NCBI GenBank assembly: GCA_017624495.1
Contig: JAGAMY010000047.1
Span: 42,468-106,467 of the forward strand
From: Lachnospiraceae bacterium
GTDB lineage: Bacteria; Bacillota; Clostridia; Lachnospirales; Lachnospiraceae
Direction of reading: 5' to 3'
Length of the DNA stretch: 64,000 nt
The first letter of the stretch is position 1. Each line of letters opens with the position of its first letter. The translations under genes were made by a program, and so were the position numbers. Under the pieces are notes generated by a model. It saw only the letters and a list, made by a program, of their open reading frames with translations, did no database searches and was not told where the DNA came from. Positions 26,192-35,312 of this stretch are shown piece by piece.

Positions 26192-28339
26192 CTATTTATT
26201 GCATGTAAATGCCGGTGATTCATTCTTTCCATAGATAATTTTTACCTTAAATTTTAACTTGTTCTTTTTGCCTTTTTTTGTGGTTTTCTTTGAACAATAT
26301 ATGTAAGAATCACTGGTGCTTTTTTTACCTGTTATGTACTTTTTAAGTACTTTATTATTGAGAGCATCACATGTTACTAAAATCCTTGTTGCTTCTTTGT
26401 CTTTAATATTGTACTTAAAGGTATATTTGTACATATCACCTACGGATTTTCTTATGATTTTAAAACCAATGCCTTTTTTTGTTGGTTTTGGAATTGTAAT
26501 TTTTACTTTTGTAGTGTATTCTTTTCCGTCTACAGTAATTTTTAAATTAAATCCTTTCTTTATAGATTTTTTTGTTTTGTTGACTTTTATAGTTTTTTTG
26601 CCAGAGTCTATTTTTACATAAGGTTTCAGCTTCTTATCTATACCCGATATACTCATTTTTTCATATCCTTCTGTACTGCTAAGAAGTGAATCTAATGTGC
26701 ATTTTTCCCCCCAATCAAGTTCGATTTCTTTTCTTGGAATAACTGTTTCCTTTTCTATGTGGTGACAATACTGGCAATGTGTTGTTATAAAACCATCCTC
26801 TTTATTGGTTCGCTCTTTTGTTATTTCTGTCTTCCATGTATGTACATTGTCAACACTTACTGTCACCTGTACGTTTGTTGATTTTCCATTTATGTCATAC
26901 TCTATTGGAATAGCTACAGAACCATTTACTATAAATGTCTGTTCTCCATCTGTATCCGGTGCATAACTTCCGCTTACAAGGTTATTCAAATCCCATGTTA
27001 CATTTGCCTGCTGGATGGCATTGTCTTCTACGGATACTGGAACTGTGGATGGTAAACCAAGGGCTTCTGCGGTTTTGGCAGTTCCGTGAGAAGCGGTTAA
27101 GTTTGCTGGTGGGGTGATGGAGAGTAGTTGGGCTTTTGGTGTAGTGTATGTGTATTTAAAGGTAATTTTACCGCTTTGATTGTCATAACTACTTATTGGC
27201 GTTCCATTTAATGTTATAGATACTCCTGTTGCAAATTCATACCCACTCTTGGCAGTAACAGTAATATTCGCTGTATAAGTACTGTTATAATCTGCAGTTC
27301 CGCTTACTACATTTGCCCATGCGATTGTAGTTGATGATACTCCGTTTGCATTACTAAATACATCTGTATCTAAAGCGATTCCACCTTTCGGCATTTCAAG
27401 TCCACTAATGCTTACGCTTGATATTTCCGCTACTGGCATTATTTCTGTAGTATATGTCCATTTAATTGTAATTGTTCTTTCTTCTTTTTTTATATCTATA
27501 TTTTCTACTTCCTGTCCTGTTGTCCATTTAACGTCTAGATTTATATTTTCTTCAAATACATAGCCCTCATTCGCTTTTAGGGTCACACTTGCTGTATATG
27601 TAGTTCCATAAGTTGCTGGATTTTTTACATCTTCCCCTGCTTTTGTTGTCCATTTTACTTCTACTGTATTTGCCGTTCCATTTTCTGGCGTTGTGGTAAC
27701 ATCCGCACAGTTATCAAATTTTTTTTCACCTGCTGGAACATCTATGTTTGTAATACTTACTTTGAATATTTTTGTTTCTTTTTTTTCTTCCGTAGTGTAT
27801 ATCCACTCTATAATAACTTTTCTTTCTTCTTTTGTTATATCTAAATTTACTACTTCCTGTCCTGTTGTCCATTTAACTTCTAAATCTATTTCTTCTTCAA
27901 ATACATAGTTTTCATTTGTTTCTAGGGTCACACTTGCCGTATATGTAGTTCCATAAGCTGCTGTAGTTCTTACATTGTCCTCTGCTTTTATTGTCCATTT
28001 AACTTCTACTGTATTTGCTGTTCCATTTTCTGGCGTTGTAGTAACATCCGCACAGTTATCAAAATTTTCTTCTCCTACTGGAACATCTATGTTTGTAATA
28101 CTTACTTTGGATATTTTTGTAATATTTCCTGATACTTCATTTCCTGATATCTCATTTCCTGATGTCTCATTTCCTGATGTCTCATTTCCCGATGCTTCAT
28201 TTCCCGATGCTTCATTTCCTACTGTCACATCACCACCTTCCGTCTCAGCCCACAACCTAACATCCGGCACCACCGTAACCAACATCACCAATGCTAACAC
28301 CCATGCCAGCAATCTCTTTCCCATTCGCATTTTCATCAT
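26192..28339 (-). CDS. Secreted repeat protein encoded within the kinase operon
   Basis: About 715 residues. The frame opens at a GTG overlapping the kinase stop; ATG codons at 28339 or 28336 are the likelier starts. A signal peptide (to about 34) is followed by a six-fold pentapeptide repeat (GNEAS/GNETS), then two almost identical 115-residue beta-rich units starting KVSITNIDVP, a third diverged unit, a short segment with CQYC, and a lysine-rich C-terminal region (KKGFNLKITVDGKEY). No sortase motif. Function is not recognised; beta-sandwich stalk or adhesin is a guess. Position between two kinase genes suggests that it works outside the cell with their ectodomains. Confidence 0.72.
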   Translation of the reverse strand: MMKMRMGKRLLAWVLALVMLVTVVPDVRLWAETEGGDVTVGNEASGNEASGNETSGNETSGNEISGNEVSGNITKISKVSITNIDVPVGEENFDNCADVTTTPENGTANTVEVKWTIKAEDNVRTTAAYGTTYTASVTLETNENYVFEEEIDLEVKWTTGQEVVNLDITKEERKVIIEWIYTTEEKKETKIFKVSITNIDVPAGEKKFDNCADVTTTPENGTANTVEVKWTTKAGEDVKNPATYGTTYTASVTLKANEGYVFEENINLDVKWTTGQEVENIDIKKEERTITIKWTYTTEIMPVAEISSVSISGLEMPKGGIALDTDVFSNANGVSSTTIAWANVVSGTADYNSTYTANITVTAKSGYEFATGVSITLNGTPISSYDNQSGKITFKYTYTTPKAQLLSITPPANLTASHGTAKTAEALGLPSTVPVSVEDNAIQQANVTWDLNNLVSGSYAPDTDGEQTFIVNGSVAIPIEYDINGKSTNVQVTVSVDNVHTWKTEITKERTNKEDGFITTHCQYCHHIEKETVIPRKEIELDWGEKCTLDSLLSSTEGYEKMSISGIDKKLKPYVKIDSGKKTIKVNKTKKSIKKGFNLKITVDGKEYTTKVKITIPKPTKKGIGFKIIRKSVGDMYKYTFKYNIKDKEATRILVTCDALNNKVLKKYITGKKSTSDSYIYCSKKTTKKGKKNKLKFKVKIIYGKNESPAFTCNK
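27434..28108 (-). repeat. Two tandem 345-base coding repeats
   Basis: Two consecutive units, about 28108-27764 and 27763-27434, encode nearly identical 115-residue modules; long DNA stretches are identical between them (around the CADVTTTPENGTANTVEVKW coding part). The similarity suggests recent duplication or gene conversion and makes the copy number prone to change. Confidence 0.85.
28124..28219 (-). repeat. Six-fold 15-base repeat coding for NE(A/T/I/V)SG
   Basis: A 15-base unit (TTCATTTCCTGATGT on the plus strand, with variants) repeats about six times and encodes the pentapeptide NEASG/NETSG. The variants are at the third residue of the unit. It forms a flexible spacer right after the signal peptide and could vary in copy number by slippage. 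Confidence 0.9.
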
Positions 28340-28344
28340 ATTCC

Positions 28345-30771
28345 TCACTCTCCATTCTGTAGTATCTCTATTCCTTCCTCTGTTTCCGTTATAAATTCCT
28401 CACAATACCCCTGCAGCACACTATCACTGACTTCCTCTGCCATGCTTTCCATTAGTCCATCTGCAAATACATTCATTGCACCGCTTAGATTTCCTACTAA
28501 AACACACGGACTTTTTTCCTGCACCAGTGCCGGGAAGTGGCTGAATTTTCGGTTGTATTTTTCAAAATCCGCCAGACAGGTCTTTAGTATCGGATAACTC
28601 ATCGCTCCTGTGCTTGCAGCTTTTTTATCCTGTCCGTTTTGTGTCAGCATGACCCAAAGCAGACGCATACATGCGGTCTGTTCATCCTCAGTGGATGTTC
28701 CTGTGATGGCAAAACGCTCGGAAAATGCCACCAGCATTTTATCGTCACAAGTGACTACTGCGGTATCGGTATAATCAGACACAGGATTTGCGCCCTTGTC
28801 CTGCTGTTCCTTTGCCAATATATTCATCCGGCTTCTAAAGGTGACATCAGATACAATGTTATTACCATAAATATCCCCATAGCTTCTGTCCGCCACACCA
28901 TAATTTAAAATATACTTCTCTGCTTTTGCTGCCTGATTGAATTTTAAAATATGCATAGCTTCTGACCGCATGGCAGGTTCTGGGTTTTCCTTTTTCTCAA
29001 AAACCTTTTCCCAGCCTGTATTCTGTAATACCATGGCATAGGGAATGGCTGTATCGGCAACTACCGCATAACCGGGATGCAATTTATCCTCTACCTTGTA
29101 CTCTTCTGTAACAGCAGGTAACAAATCCTCTATCGCCACTGTACCTGTTTCTGTATCTATTTTTTCCTGTGCATAGGTAATGCCTGAAAGTACTGTGTCA
29201 TTATCCACGATAAGACCGTTATCCTGATTGTATTCCACAGATGCGTGGTATAACAGCAATGTATCCAGTCCGGTAGGCATTTCCTGCATTTCGGGAAAAT
29301 ATTTTTCATATTCTGACATGTATTCGTACAAGGATATGTCGATGGCTTCATATACGTTATCCCTTAAAGAAACCGGGTCATATGCGGATAAATTCGATAC
29401 ATGATCGGAAATAAACATATCCGGAAGCTCTTCTGTCGCCTTTAAGTCTGCCTCCATATTTTCATGCACTTCCACCATATAGGTAACTTTCTGATTATCC
29501 TTTTGCATGGCAGAAACCTTTTGCACGGCATCTGTGCTTTCCGTGCTGTCTGTATTTTCTCCTGCTGCCATGATAAATCCACCATCTTTTAAGGATTCCA
29601 GCCACGCTTTCTGCTCTTTGTTTTCCACCCATACCTCTATGGCGGTATTATCCGCAACCACTGCATCAAATATCCGGTTTTCCGGTTTTAAAATGGTAGA
29701 ATACAGACCAATGGATATACCTACAGCTAAAACCAACAATGCCGCTGTTGCTAAAATCCAGTTTCGTCTGCGTTTTCTCTTTTTAATTTTTACCTTTGGA
29801 TATTCTGCTGCACGTTTGTTGTTTAGGGCATCTTCAAACTGCTGTATTCCCTGAAAACGAAGCTCCGGCCGCACTGCTATGGCTTCCATAACCGCACGGT
29901 CTGTATTGGCATTTACCTTTATGCCACATTCTGCCGGAGACTTCAGTTCATCCTTGTATTCCCTTTCAGTGGATTCTATGGGTTTGCAGCCGGTAAGCAT
30001 CTGATAAAGAATCGCTCCCACAGAATAAATATCCGTAAAAAATCCCTGTTTACTGGCATCTCTGTACTGCTCCGGTGCGGAATAACCTACTTTAATGACC
30101 TTTTCTCCTGCAAGCCCTTCTTTACTGTTATTTAACTGTGCAGCACCAAAATCAAAAATCTTAATAGCAGATTCATTGGCTATAAAAATGTTGTCAGGGC
30201 TGATGTCCCTATGTATGATGCCTTTGCTGTGAATCTTTTTCACAGCATCAATAATCAGCATAATAATCGTCATTGCCGCATCTGCATCCATTGCTCCCTG
30301 TTTTTCCAAATAGTCCTTTAAAAGCACACCATCCACATATTCCATCACAATATAAGCTGTTCCGTTTTCCTGAAAGAAATCATATACATTGACGATATCC
30401 TTCGCTTTGCCAAACTGCGCTACGCTTTGTGCTTCTAATAAAAAACGGTTCAACTGCTGTTTGTACTGCTCCTGTTTATCACCGGAAAGAAGACCCACAC
30501 GGCTTTCTCCTGGAGAACGGTTGACAAGTCCCATGGGATAAAATTCTTTTACTGCCACAGTCACACCTAATGTAGTATCAAAGCATTTATAAGTGATACC
30601 AAAACCACCAAAACCTACGGCTGTTCCCACAATAAAATGGTTGCCTAAAATCGTGCCCGGGGTAAGATAATGTGGCTGTTCTGGTGGCGTTCCTTCCACA
30701 TATCCGCAATAAGGACATACCTCATACTGCCCCTTTACGCTAAAACAATTCATACATAATTCACTTGCCAT
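28345..30771 (-). CDS. Transmembrane Ser/Thr kinase with solute-binding-like ectodomain
   Basis: 808 residues: zinc ribbon (CMNCFSV, CPYCGY), kinase domain about 38-300 with GFGGFGITYKCFD, VAVKEFYP, HRDISPDN, DFG and SAPEQY, then a basic stretch KIKKRKRRRNW, a membrane helix near 340-360 and an extracellular domain of about 440 residues. That domain begins IEVWVENKEQKAWLESLKDG and contains ELPDMFISDHVSNL, a pattern of type-1 extracellular solute-binding (Venus flytrap) proteins of ABC transporters. A kinase with such an ectodomain would read a diffusible ligand directly. The catalytic residues are complete. The gene overlaps the downstream secreted-protein gene. Confidence 0.86.
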   Translation of the reverse strand: MASELCMNCFSVKGQYEVCPYCGYVEGTPPEQPHYLTPGTILGNHFIVGTAVGFGGFGITYKCFDTTLGVTVAVKEFYPMGLVNRSPGESRVGLLSGDKQEQYKQQLNRFLLEAQSVAQFGKAKDIVNVYDFFQENGTAYIVMEYVDGVLLKDYLEKQGAMDADAAMTIIMLIIDAVKKIHSKGIIHRDISPDNIFIANESAIKIFDFGAAQLNNSKEGLAGEKVIKVGYSAPEQYRDASKQGFFTDIYSVGAILYQMLTGCKPIESTEREYKDELKSPAECGIKVNANTDRAVMEAIAVRPELRFQGIQQFEDALNNKRAAEYPKVKIKKRKRRRNWILATAALLVLAVGISIGLYSTILKPENRIFDAVVADNTAIEVWVENKEQKAWLESLKDGGFIMAAGENTDSTESTDAVQKVSAMQKDNQKVTYMVEVHENMEADLKATEELPDMFISDHVSNLSAYDPVSLRDNVYEAIDISLYEYMSEYEKYFPEMQEMPTGLDTLLLYHASVEYNQDNGLIVDNDTVLSGITYAQEKIDTETGTVAIEDLLPAVTEEYKVEDKLHPGYAVVADTAIPYAMVLQNTGWEKVFEKKENPEPAMRSEAMHILKFNQAAKAEKYILNYGVADRSYGDIYGNNIVSDVTFRSRMNILAKEQQDKGANPVSDYTDTAVVTCDDKMLVAFSERFAITGTSTEDEQTACMRLLWVMLTQNGQDKKAASTGAMSYPILKTCLADFEKYNRKFSHFPALVQEKSPCVLVGNLSGAMNVFADGLMESMAEEVSDSVLQGYCEEFITETEEGIEILQNGE

Positions 30772-30785
30772 AATTTTTTACTCCT

Positions 30786-31691
30786 TTATTCCAGCCGAAA
30801 TACATTCGTTTCATCCCCTAAAGCTATGACTGTCCCCGGCATTAGCTGTATCTCAAGATTCTGTGGCAGACAATCCTCTGCACCATCCACGAAGGTTCCG
30901 TTACTGGAATAGTCTACAATGGTATATTTTTCTGTGCTGCTGTCCCATTTGATTTTGCAGTGATTGCGGCTGACTTTTCCCTGTCCTCTTTCGAATACCA
31001 GATGGTTATCTGTTAATCTTCCCATTTTCACATATTCACCATCTGCAAATGGAATTTCAGCTCCTTTATACATGCCTTTCATGCCGACCATAACACCTCT
31101 GGGCTTTGCCGGCTGTTTTTCCTCTAAAATTACGTTGTATCTTGCCTGTTTCTGCTCCTGTCGGATTTCGTCCACCTGTGGAATGGCAGATACTTTTCTT
31201 GTTTTTGGTCTGCGTGGTGTCAATAGCAGTGCCAGCAAGGCAGTTATACTACCTGCTATGGCAAGGGCTATATATACATTACAGGCTATCCCACGACTGA
31301 ATACACAGTTGCCCGCTTCCACAGGCCATAAATAAGAAACTTTTGCCACCATGCCGCCATATATACCGGACACCACAAAAGCAAGCAGACCACTAAACAT
31401 CTGTCTTGCACTGCCTACAATCCCCCAGATACAGGTGATAACCGCTAAAAATGCCGGCAACAGCATAAGTCCTGCAATCCAAATGATTTGTCTGGTGGTT
31501 ATTTCACTTACAGCAGCCTCTCCATAGGGCAGATTCTTGCTAAACATATGTAAAATATAGTCAAAGGTCGTCCATGACAATGTAGGATAATTTTCCTGCG
31601 TACATACCGTAATCGGCAAAAATACTGCCACCAGATTAAATAAAATAATCATCCCGCTAATTACACGGAATCCTTTTGCTCCCCGATTCAT
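30786..31691 (-). CDS. Membrane protein with C-terminal FHA domain
   Basis: 301 residues. Four membrane segments lie at about 8-28, 68-88, 95-115 and 135-160, followed by a basic linker (RRPKTRK) and an FHA domain at about 215-295 with VKMGRLTDNHLVF, KVSRNHCKI and SSNGTFVDG, so all core phospho-Thr-binding residues are present. The start overlaps the upstream FHA gene by four bases (ATGA). It is probably a membrane dock for a phosphorylated partner of the kinase/secretion system. Confidence 0.85.
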   Translation of the reverse strand: MNRGAKGFRVISGMIILFNLVAVFLPITVCTQENYPTLSWTTFDYILHMFSKNLPYGEAAVSEITTRQIIWIAGLMLLPAFLAVITCIWGIVGSARQMFSGLLAFVVSGIYGGMVAKVSYLWPVEAGNCVFSRGIACNVYIALAIAGSITALLALLLTPRRPKTRKVSAIPQVDEIRQEQKQARYNVILEEKQPAKPRGVMVGMKGMYKGAEIPFADGEYVKMGRLTDNHLVFERGQGKVSRNHCKIKWDSSTEKYTIVDYSSNGTFVDGAEDCLPQNLEIQLMPGTVIALGDETNVFRLE

Positions 31692-32581
31692 GCGTCTCCT
31701 CTTTTCTTTGTCTTTTCAAACCAGTCGCTCCAGTTAAAGTCTTCCCCACACAATGGCATAAACAATAAATCCACATCTCCTACGGTAATTCTGTCGTAAG
31801 GTGCAAGATTTACAGGACTTAGTACCAGTTCATCATTTTTGTATACAAGACTGCTGGATTCTCCCGGCTGCATCAGATATAAATGTGCTTTTGGTTCGTA
31901 GACCACAATGGCATGTTTATCTCTGGATACGCTTTTATCCTCTGTCAATGCAATATCCATCTGTGCACCTCTTCCGATAAAGTTTTTTCCTACCTTTAAC
32001 CGGAAATCTGTGCCGACATGCTCTCCGTTTAAAGCAATCACCCAGCCTACACATGGCGTACTTACTTTATTGACAGGCTTTGTGACTGCTTTTGCAGGCT
32101 GTGATGCTACTGTCTGCTGCATCGCAGGTGTCTGTGTGGATGCAAACGGCTGCGATGTTGCCACAGACAGCGGTGCTGCCATAGGCTGGGATGTTGCCAT
32201 AGACTGGGATGACGTATTTCCTGTCGGTGCACCAAATAAATCACTATCGAAGAATCCTACGGTATGGTCATCATCATCATCATCTGCCTGTGTCGCCATG
32301 AAGGATGACATCGGTGCTGGCGGCACAGGTTGTTCTAAGGGTACTGTCATGGAATCCGCTGCCGAAGCATCCAATTCTACCGTAAACTGGTCCGCTGCTA
32401 AGTCTGCCACCGGAAAAACCGGACTTCCGCCAAAGATATCCTGTCCTGTTCCCATCCCCGGTGTATCCTCTGTAAATACCGTAGTCAGGCTCTCATCCGA
32501 AGCCCCGTCATTACAATGCGGACACACCGCATATTTTTCCTTATCAAAAAAATGTCCATTTGCACATCTGCTTAAATTCAT
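31688..32581 (-). CDS. Soluble zinc-ribbon/FHA adaptor with acidic Thr motif
   Basis: 297 residues. Zinc ribbon CANGHFFDKEKYAVCPHCND at 6-25; a long linker rich in Ala/Thr/Gln with DDDDHTVGFFDSDLF near 100-115 and DESLTTVFTEDT near 28-39; FHA domain about 195-280 with FIGRGAQMDIAL and SVSRDKHAIV. The usual NGT segment is replaced (SSSLVYKN). Architecture parallels actinobacterial GarA/OdhI, in which Thr in an acidic N-terminal motif is phosphorylated and then bound by the protein's own FHA domain. That comparison is inference. No membrane segment. It sits between a PP2C and an FHA membrane protein. Confidence 0.85.
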   Translation of the reverse strand: MNLSRCANGHFFDKEKYAVCPHCNDGASDESLTTVFTEDTPGMGTGQDIFGGSPVFPVADLAADQFTVELDASAADSMTVPLEQPVPPAPMSSFMATQADDDDDDHTVGFFDSDLFGAPTGNTSSQSMATSQPMAAPLSVATSQPFASTQTPAMQQTVASQPAKAVTKPVNKVSTPCVGWVIALNGEHVGTDFRLKVGKNFIGRGAQMDIALTEDKSVSRDKHAIVVYEPKAHLYLMQPGESSSLVYKNDELVLSPVNLAPYDRITVGDVDLLFMPLCGEDFNWSDWFEKTKKRGDA

Positions 32582-32593
32582 ATTGCCATCTCC

Positions 32594-33466
32594 TTATCTT
32601 TTCTTAATATCTCTTTCACGGTACAAAATCATTGCCACCGAAGTATTATCCTGTGAATGGGAATTGGCATGGGTTGCCGCTTCCACAAGTGCTTCTGCCT
32701 TCTGCTCCGGTCTTACCGTATCGTCGGTAATGATTTTCTTTATCTGGTTATCCGGAAGTGTTTTGGTAATACCATCGCTGCAAAGCATGATGACATCACC
32801 ATATTTCATTTCAAAGGGTTCTGTATTAATATCCATCAAACTGACATTTCCAATGCCAAGAAAGCTAATCAGTGCTTCCTTTTGCCGTTTTCCCATGGCT
32901 TCTTCCATGGACATCTGTCCGGCATTGACCATTTCCTGCAAACGAAGCCAGTAATTGTGGTCTCTTGTCACCTGCTGCATCTCATTTCCACGGATGATAT
33001 ATATACGGCTGTCTCCTACGGATGCCCAATACAAACGATTATCTTCTGCTATACAGGCAACCATGGTCGTACCCGAGCCTTTCCCATCCTCTTTTGGAAA
33101 AGAGTGTATGGTACGGTCTATGGTGATTACACCCTGTCTGAAAAATTCCGGTATATTTACCTCCGGCAGTTTTTCAATTTTTGAAAATCCCTGCCGCATC
33201 ATTTGAATGGCGGTCTGACTGGCTTTTCCTCCATCTGCCATTCCCCCCATGCCATCACAGACTAATGCCATAACTCTTGTTTTTTTATTGGAAGCTAATA
33301 CCTTCCCATCGGTAACAAATACCGCATCCTGCTGATATTTCCGGTTTCCGGTGGCTGAACGCACCAATGTGGCAAGTTCTGGAACTTTTCGCTCTATTTT
33401 CTGCGGTTCTGCGTTTACAGCAGACATCCGTTCCTGCTCTTTTTGTTTTTTCTTTCTTCCAAACAT
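32594..33466 (-). CDS. PP2C-type protein phosphatase
   Basis: 290 residues, soluble. A basic, Lys/Glu-rich N terminus of about 30 residues leads into a PP2C domain: GNRKYQQDAVFV (usual RxxNED replaced by RKYQQD), ALVCDGMGGMADGGKAS, GSGTTMVA, GDSRIYII and MLCSDGITKTLPD. These carry the metal-binding Asp residues expected for Mn/Mg-dependent dephosphorylation of phospho-Ser/Thr. It lies in the kinase/FHA operon, 12 bases upstream of an FHA adaptor gene, and is a likely antagonist of the kinases. Confidence 0.92.
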   Translation of the reverse strand: MFGRKKKQKEQERMSAVNAEPQKIERKVPELATLVRSATGNRKYQQDAVFVTDGKVLASNKKTRVMALVCDGMGGMADGGKASQTAIQMMRQGFSKIEKLPEVNIPEFFRQGVITIDRTIHSFPKEDGKGSGTTMVACIAEDNRLYWASVGDSRIYIIRGNEMQQVTRDHNYWLRLQEMVNAGQMSMEEAMGKRQKEALISFLGIGNVSLMDINTEPFEMKYGDVIMLCSDGITKTLPDNQIKKIITDDTVRPEQKAEALVEAATHANSHSQDNTSVAMILYRERDIKKR

Positions 33467-33497
33467 CCTTCTATCTGCTCCTTTCTACCCGACCTGT

Positions 33498-35312
33498 TTA
33501 CTCCTCTTCTACCGGCTGATTCTTTGGCACATGAAAAACAAATTTTTCCCTTCCTGCCGTAATCACATCTCCATCTAAGAGCATGCGACGTGCACTTAGT
33601 TTTACGCCATTCACAAATGTACCGTTTGTGGACTCTAAATCTTCGATATAACATCCCATCTTTGTCACTTCGATAACAAAATGCTGTTTGGATAGTCTGT
33701 CATCATCAAAAAAGATATTGCAGATATCGGAACGTCCCACAAACAGGCTTCCTTCCACATTCCATTCCACATCTTTGATAGCTCCTGCCCTGTCTGTTAT
33801 TGTCAGACGGATAAGCTTGCTGTCTGCTTTTATCAGTTCATCCGGGGTTACACCAACAACATTTACATTTTTCTTTTTTACAATACTGATGATAATGATA
33901 ACAACTCCAATCAGTGCCACCAATGCAGCTAAAGCTACCCACCAGTATCTTTCGATAAATTCCTGTTTTCTAAGCTCTGCTTCATCCACACCAAGCTCTG
34001 CCGTAAACTCCATGGAGGTATTCATCACATTTCTATCCTGAGATTCATCATGAATATCCGAACATTTTAATATGTAATCATCATGGATAAACAATTCTTC
34101 CGTGAATATCAGTGTCACCACCGTAATATCTCCATCCTCTACAGCTCCTGCACTTTCCACGGTCCAGATTTTTCCATCCGCTTTGTCTGTCTTTGTCTGT
34201 AGTACATAATGGGAGGGGTCATTCGCATCTGCCTGACTGACACCATAGCTATCTTCAATGGAAATACTAATGGAGTTACTGCTCAACTGCTTAACACTGC
34301 CCACTATAAGAGGAGCATTTTCATCCTTTACATAATCGGAATAATCGATATGCATGGTATTTACTGCCTGATTATCCGCCACAAGGCTTAGCTGCGGATT
34401 TACCAGTGTCTTATTGGTATCTGCTGTCAAATGCACCACATAGGATTCTTTCATCCACAGGTTTTTCATATTTTTAAAGGCATTTTCCACAGCTTCCGTG
34501 GTATCTGTTGTGGAACAATCTTCGTAATAACCTCTGCAGTTTTCTTCTGCTAAAATCTCATATTGTGTATACCGCATTTTTTCTGCATTTGGTTCTCTTG
34601 CATCGTTATAAAGCAGGATGCCATATACCGGTATGGATGCATTTTTTACTTTTTCTGCGGTGGAATCTGCATCAATGTCCTTGCCCTTTGAATCATCTTC
34701 TCCGTCTGTGACAATCAGTGCTACCGTTCGCATATCCTCGGCTGTATGCTCTGTAATCACTTGATTTAATGTACGGTACAAAACAGTTCTGCTTTCTGCT
34801 GAATCTAAAAATTCGATACCTTGGATTTTTTGTATATCCTTTTCTAATTCCGCTTCTTCCGTTCCTACAACGGTTCTGCCAAGTACATCTGTCTTTTCTC
34901 CTGTGGAGGAAAAAGTTCCTACCGTATATAACAGGAATTTGTCCTTTTCACGAAGATTTTTTCGCATTTCTATTAACTGCTTTTTTACTTCTTCTAATTG
35001 TTCTGCATGTACAGAACCGGAGTTATCCACCATGACAATATAAAATATACCTTCTTCACTTTCTTCAAAGGTTGTAATTTCTCCATTCTGGCTTAACGCA
35101 TACTCACCTACCATACCGCTCATTTTTGTATCTTTGCTCATTTTAGCACCCGTCATGTATGCTTTGATATTTGGTGCCTGCCCTTGTGCCTGTTCCACCA
35201 TATAGCCTGTCTGTACGGTAGACGCTATGGTATTTACTCCCCCTGCGCTAAAAACAACTGCTGCCATCAAAAGCAGACTCATCAAAACTTTTTTCATTAC
35301 TCTTTTTCCCAT
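33498..35312 (-). CDS. Transmembrane VWA-domain protein with cytosolic FHA domain
   Basis: 604 residues from the ATG at 35312-35310 (AGGAGG upstream; it overlaps the preceding gene by 16 bases). Signal peptide, then an extracellular VWA domain (about 95-280) with an intact MIDAS (VDNSGS and TDGEDD), an Ig/SbsA-like domain (about 300-430), a membrane helix near 455-478 and a cytosolic FHA domain about 515-590 with LFVGRSDICNIFF, LSKQHFVI and STNGTFVNG. VWA domains bind protein ligands through a metal ion. The arrangement suggests an outside-binding module wired to a phospho-Thr reader inside. Small C-terminal acidic tail. Confidence 0.88.
   Translation of the reverse strand: MGKRVMKKVLMSLLLMAAVVFSAGGVNTIASTVQTGYMVEQAQGQAPNIKAYMTGAKMSKDTKMSGMVGEYALSQNGEITTFEESEEGIFYIVMVDNSGSVHAEQLEEVKKQLIEMRKNLREKDKFLLYTVGTFSSTGEKTDVLGRTVVGTEEAELEKDIQKIQGIEFLDSAESRTVLYRTLNQVITEHTAEDMRTVALIVTDGEDDSKGKDIDADSTAEKVKNASIPVYGILLYNDAREPNAEKMRYTQYEILAEENCRGYYEDCSTTDTTEAVENAFKNMKNLWMKESYVVHLTADTNKTLVNPQLSLVADNQAVNTMHIDYSDYVKDENAPLIVGSVKQLSSNSISISIEDSYGVSQADANDPSHYVLQTKTDKADGKIWTVESAGAVEDGDITVVTLIFTEELFIHDDYILKCSDIHDESQDRNVMNTSMEFTAELGVDEAELRKQEFIERYWWVALAALVALIGVVIIIISIVKKKNVNVVGVTPDELIKADSKLIRLTITDRAGAIKDVEWNVEGSLFVGRSDICNIFFDDDRLSKQHFVIEVTKMGCYIEDLESTNGTFVNGVKLSARRMLLDGDVITAGREKFVFHVPKNQPVEEE

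Noticed and set aside
28124-28219. CRISPR-like array of short repeats.
   Set aside because: The repeats are 15 bases, contiguous without spacers, and encode the NEASG pentapeptide in a secreted protein.
31908-32954. Long plus-strand open frame of 348 codons opposite the FHA adaptor and PP2C genes.
   Set aside because: Translation is Ser/Thr/Ala/Cys-rich without domains, there is no ribosome binding site, and both minus-strand genes under it have clear conserved motifs.
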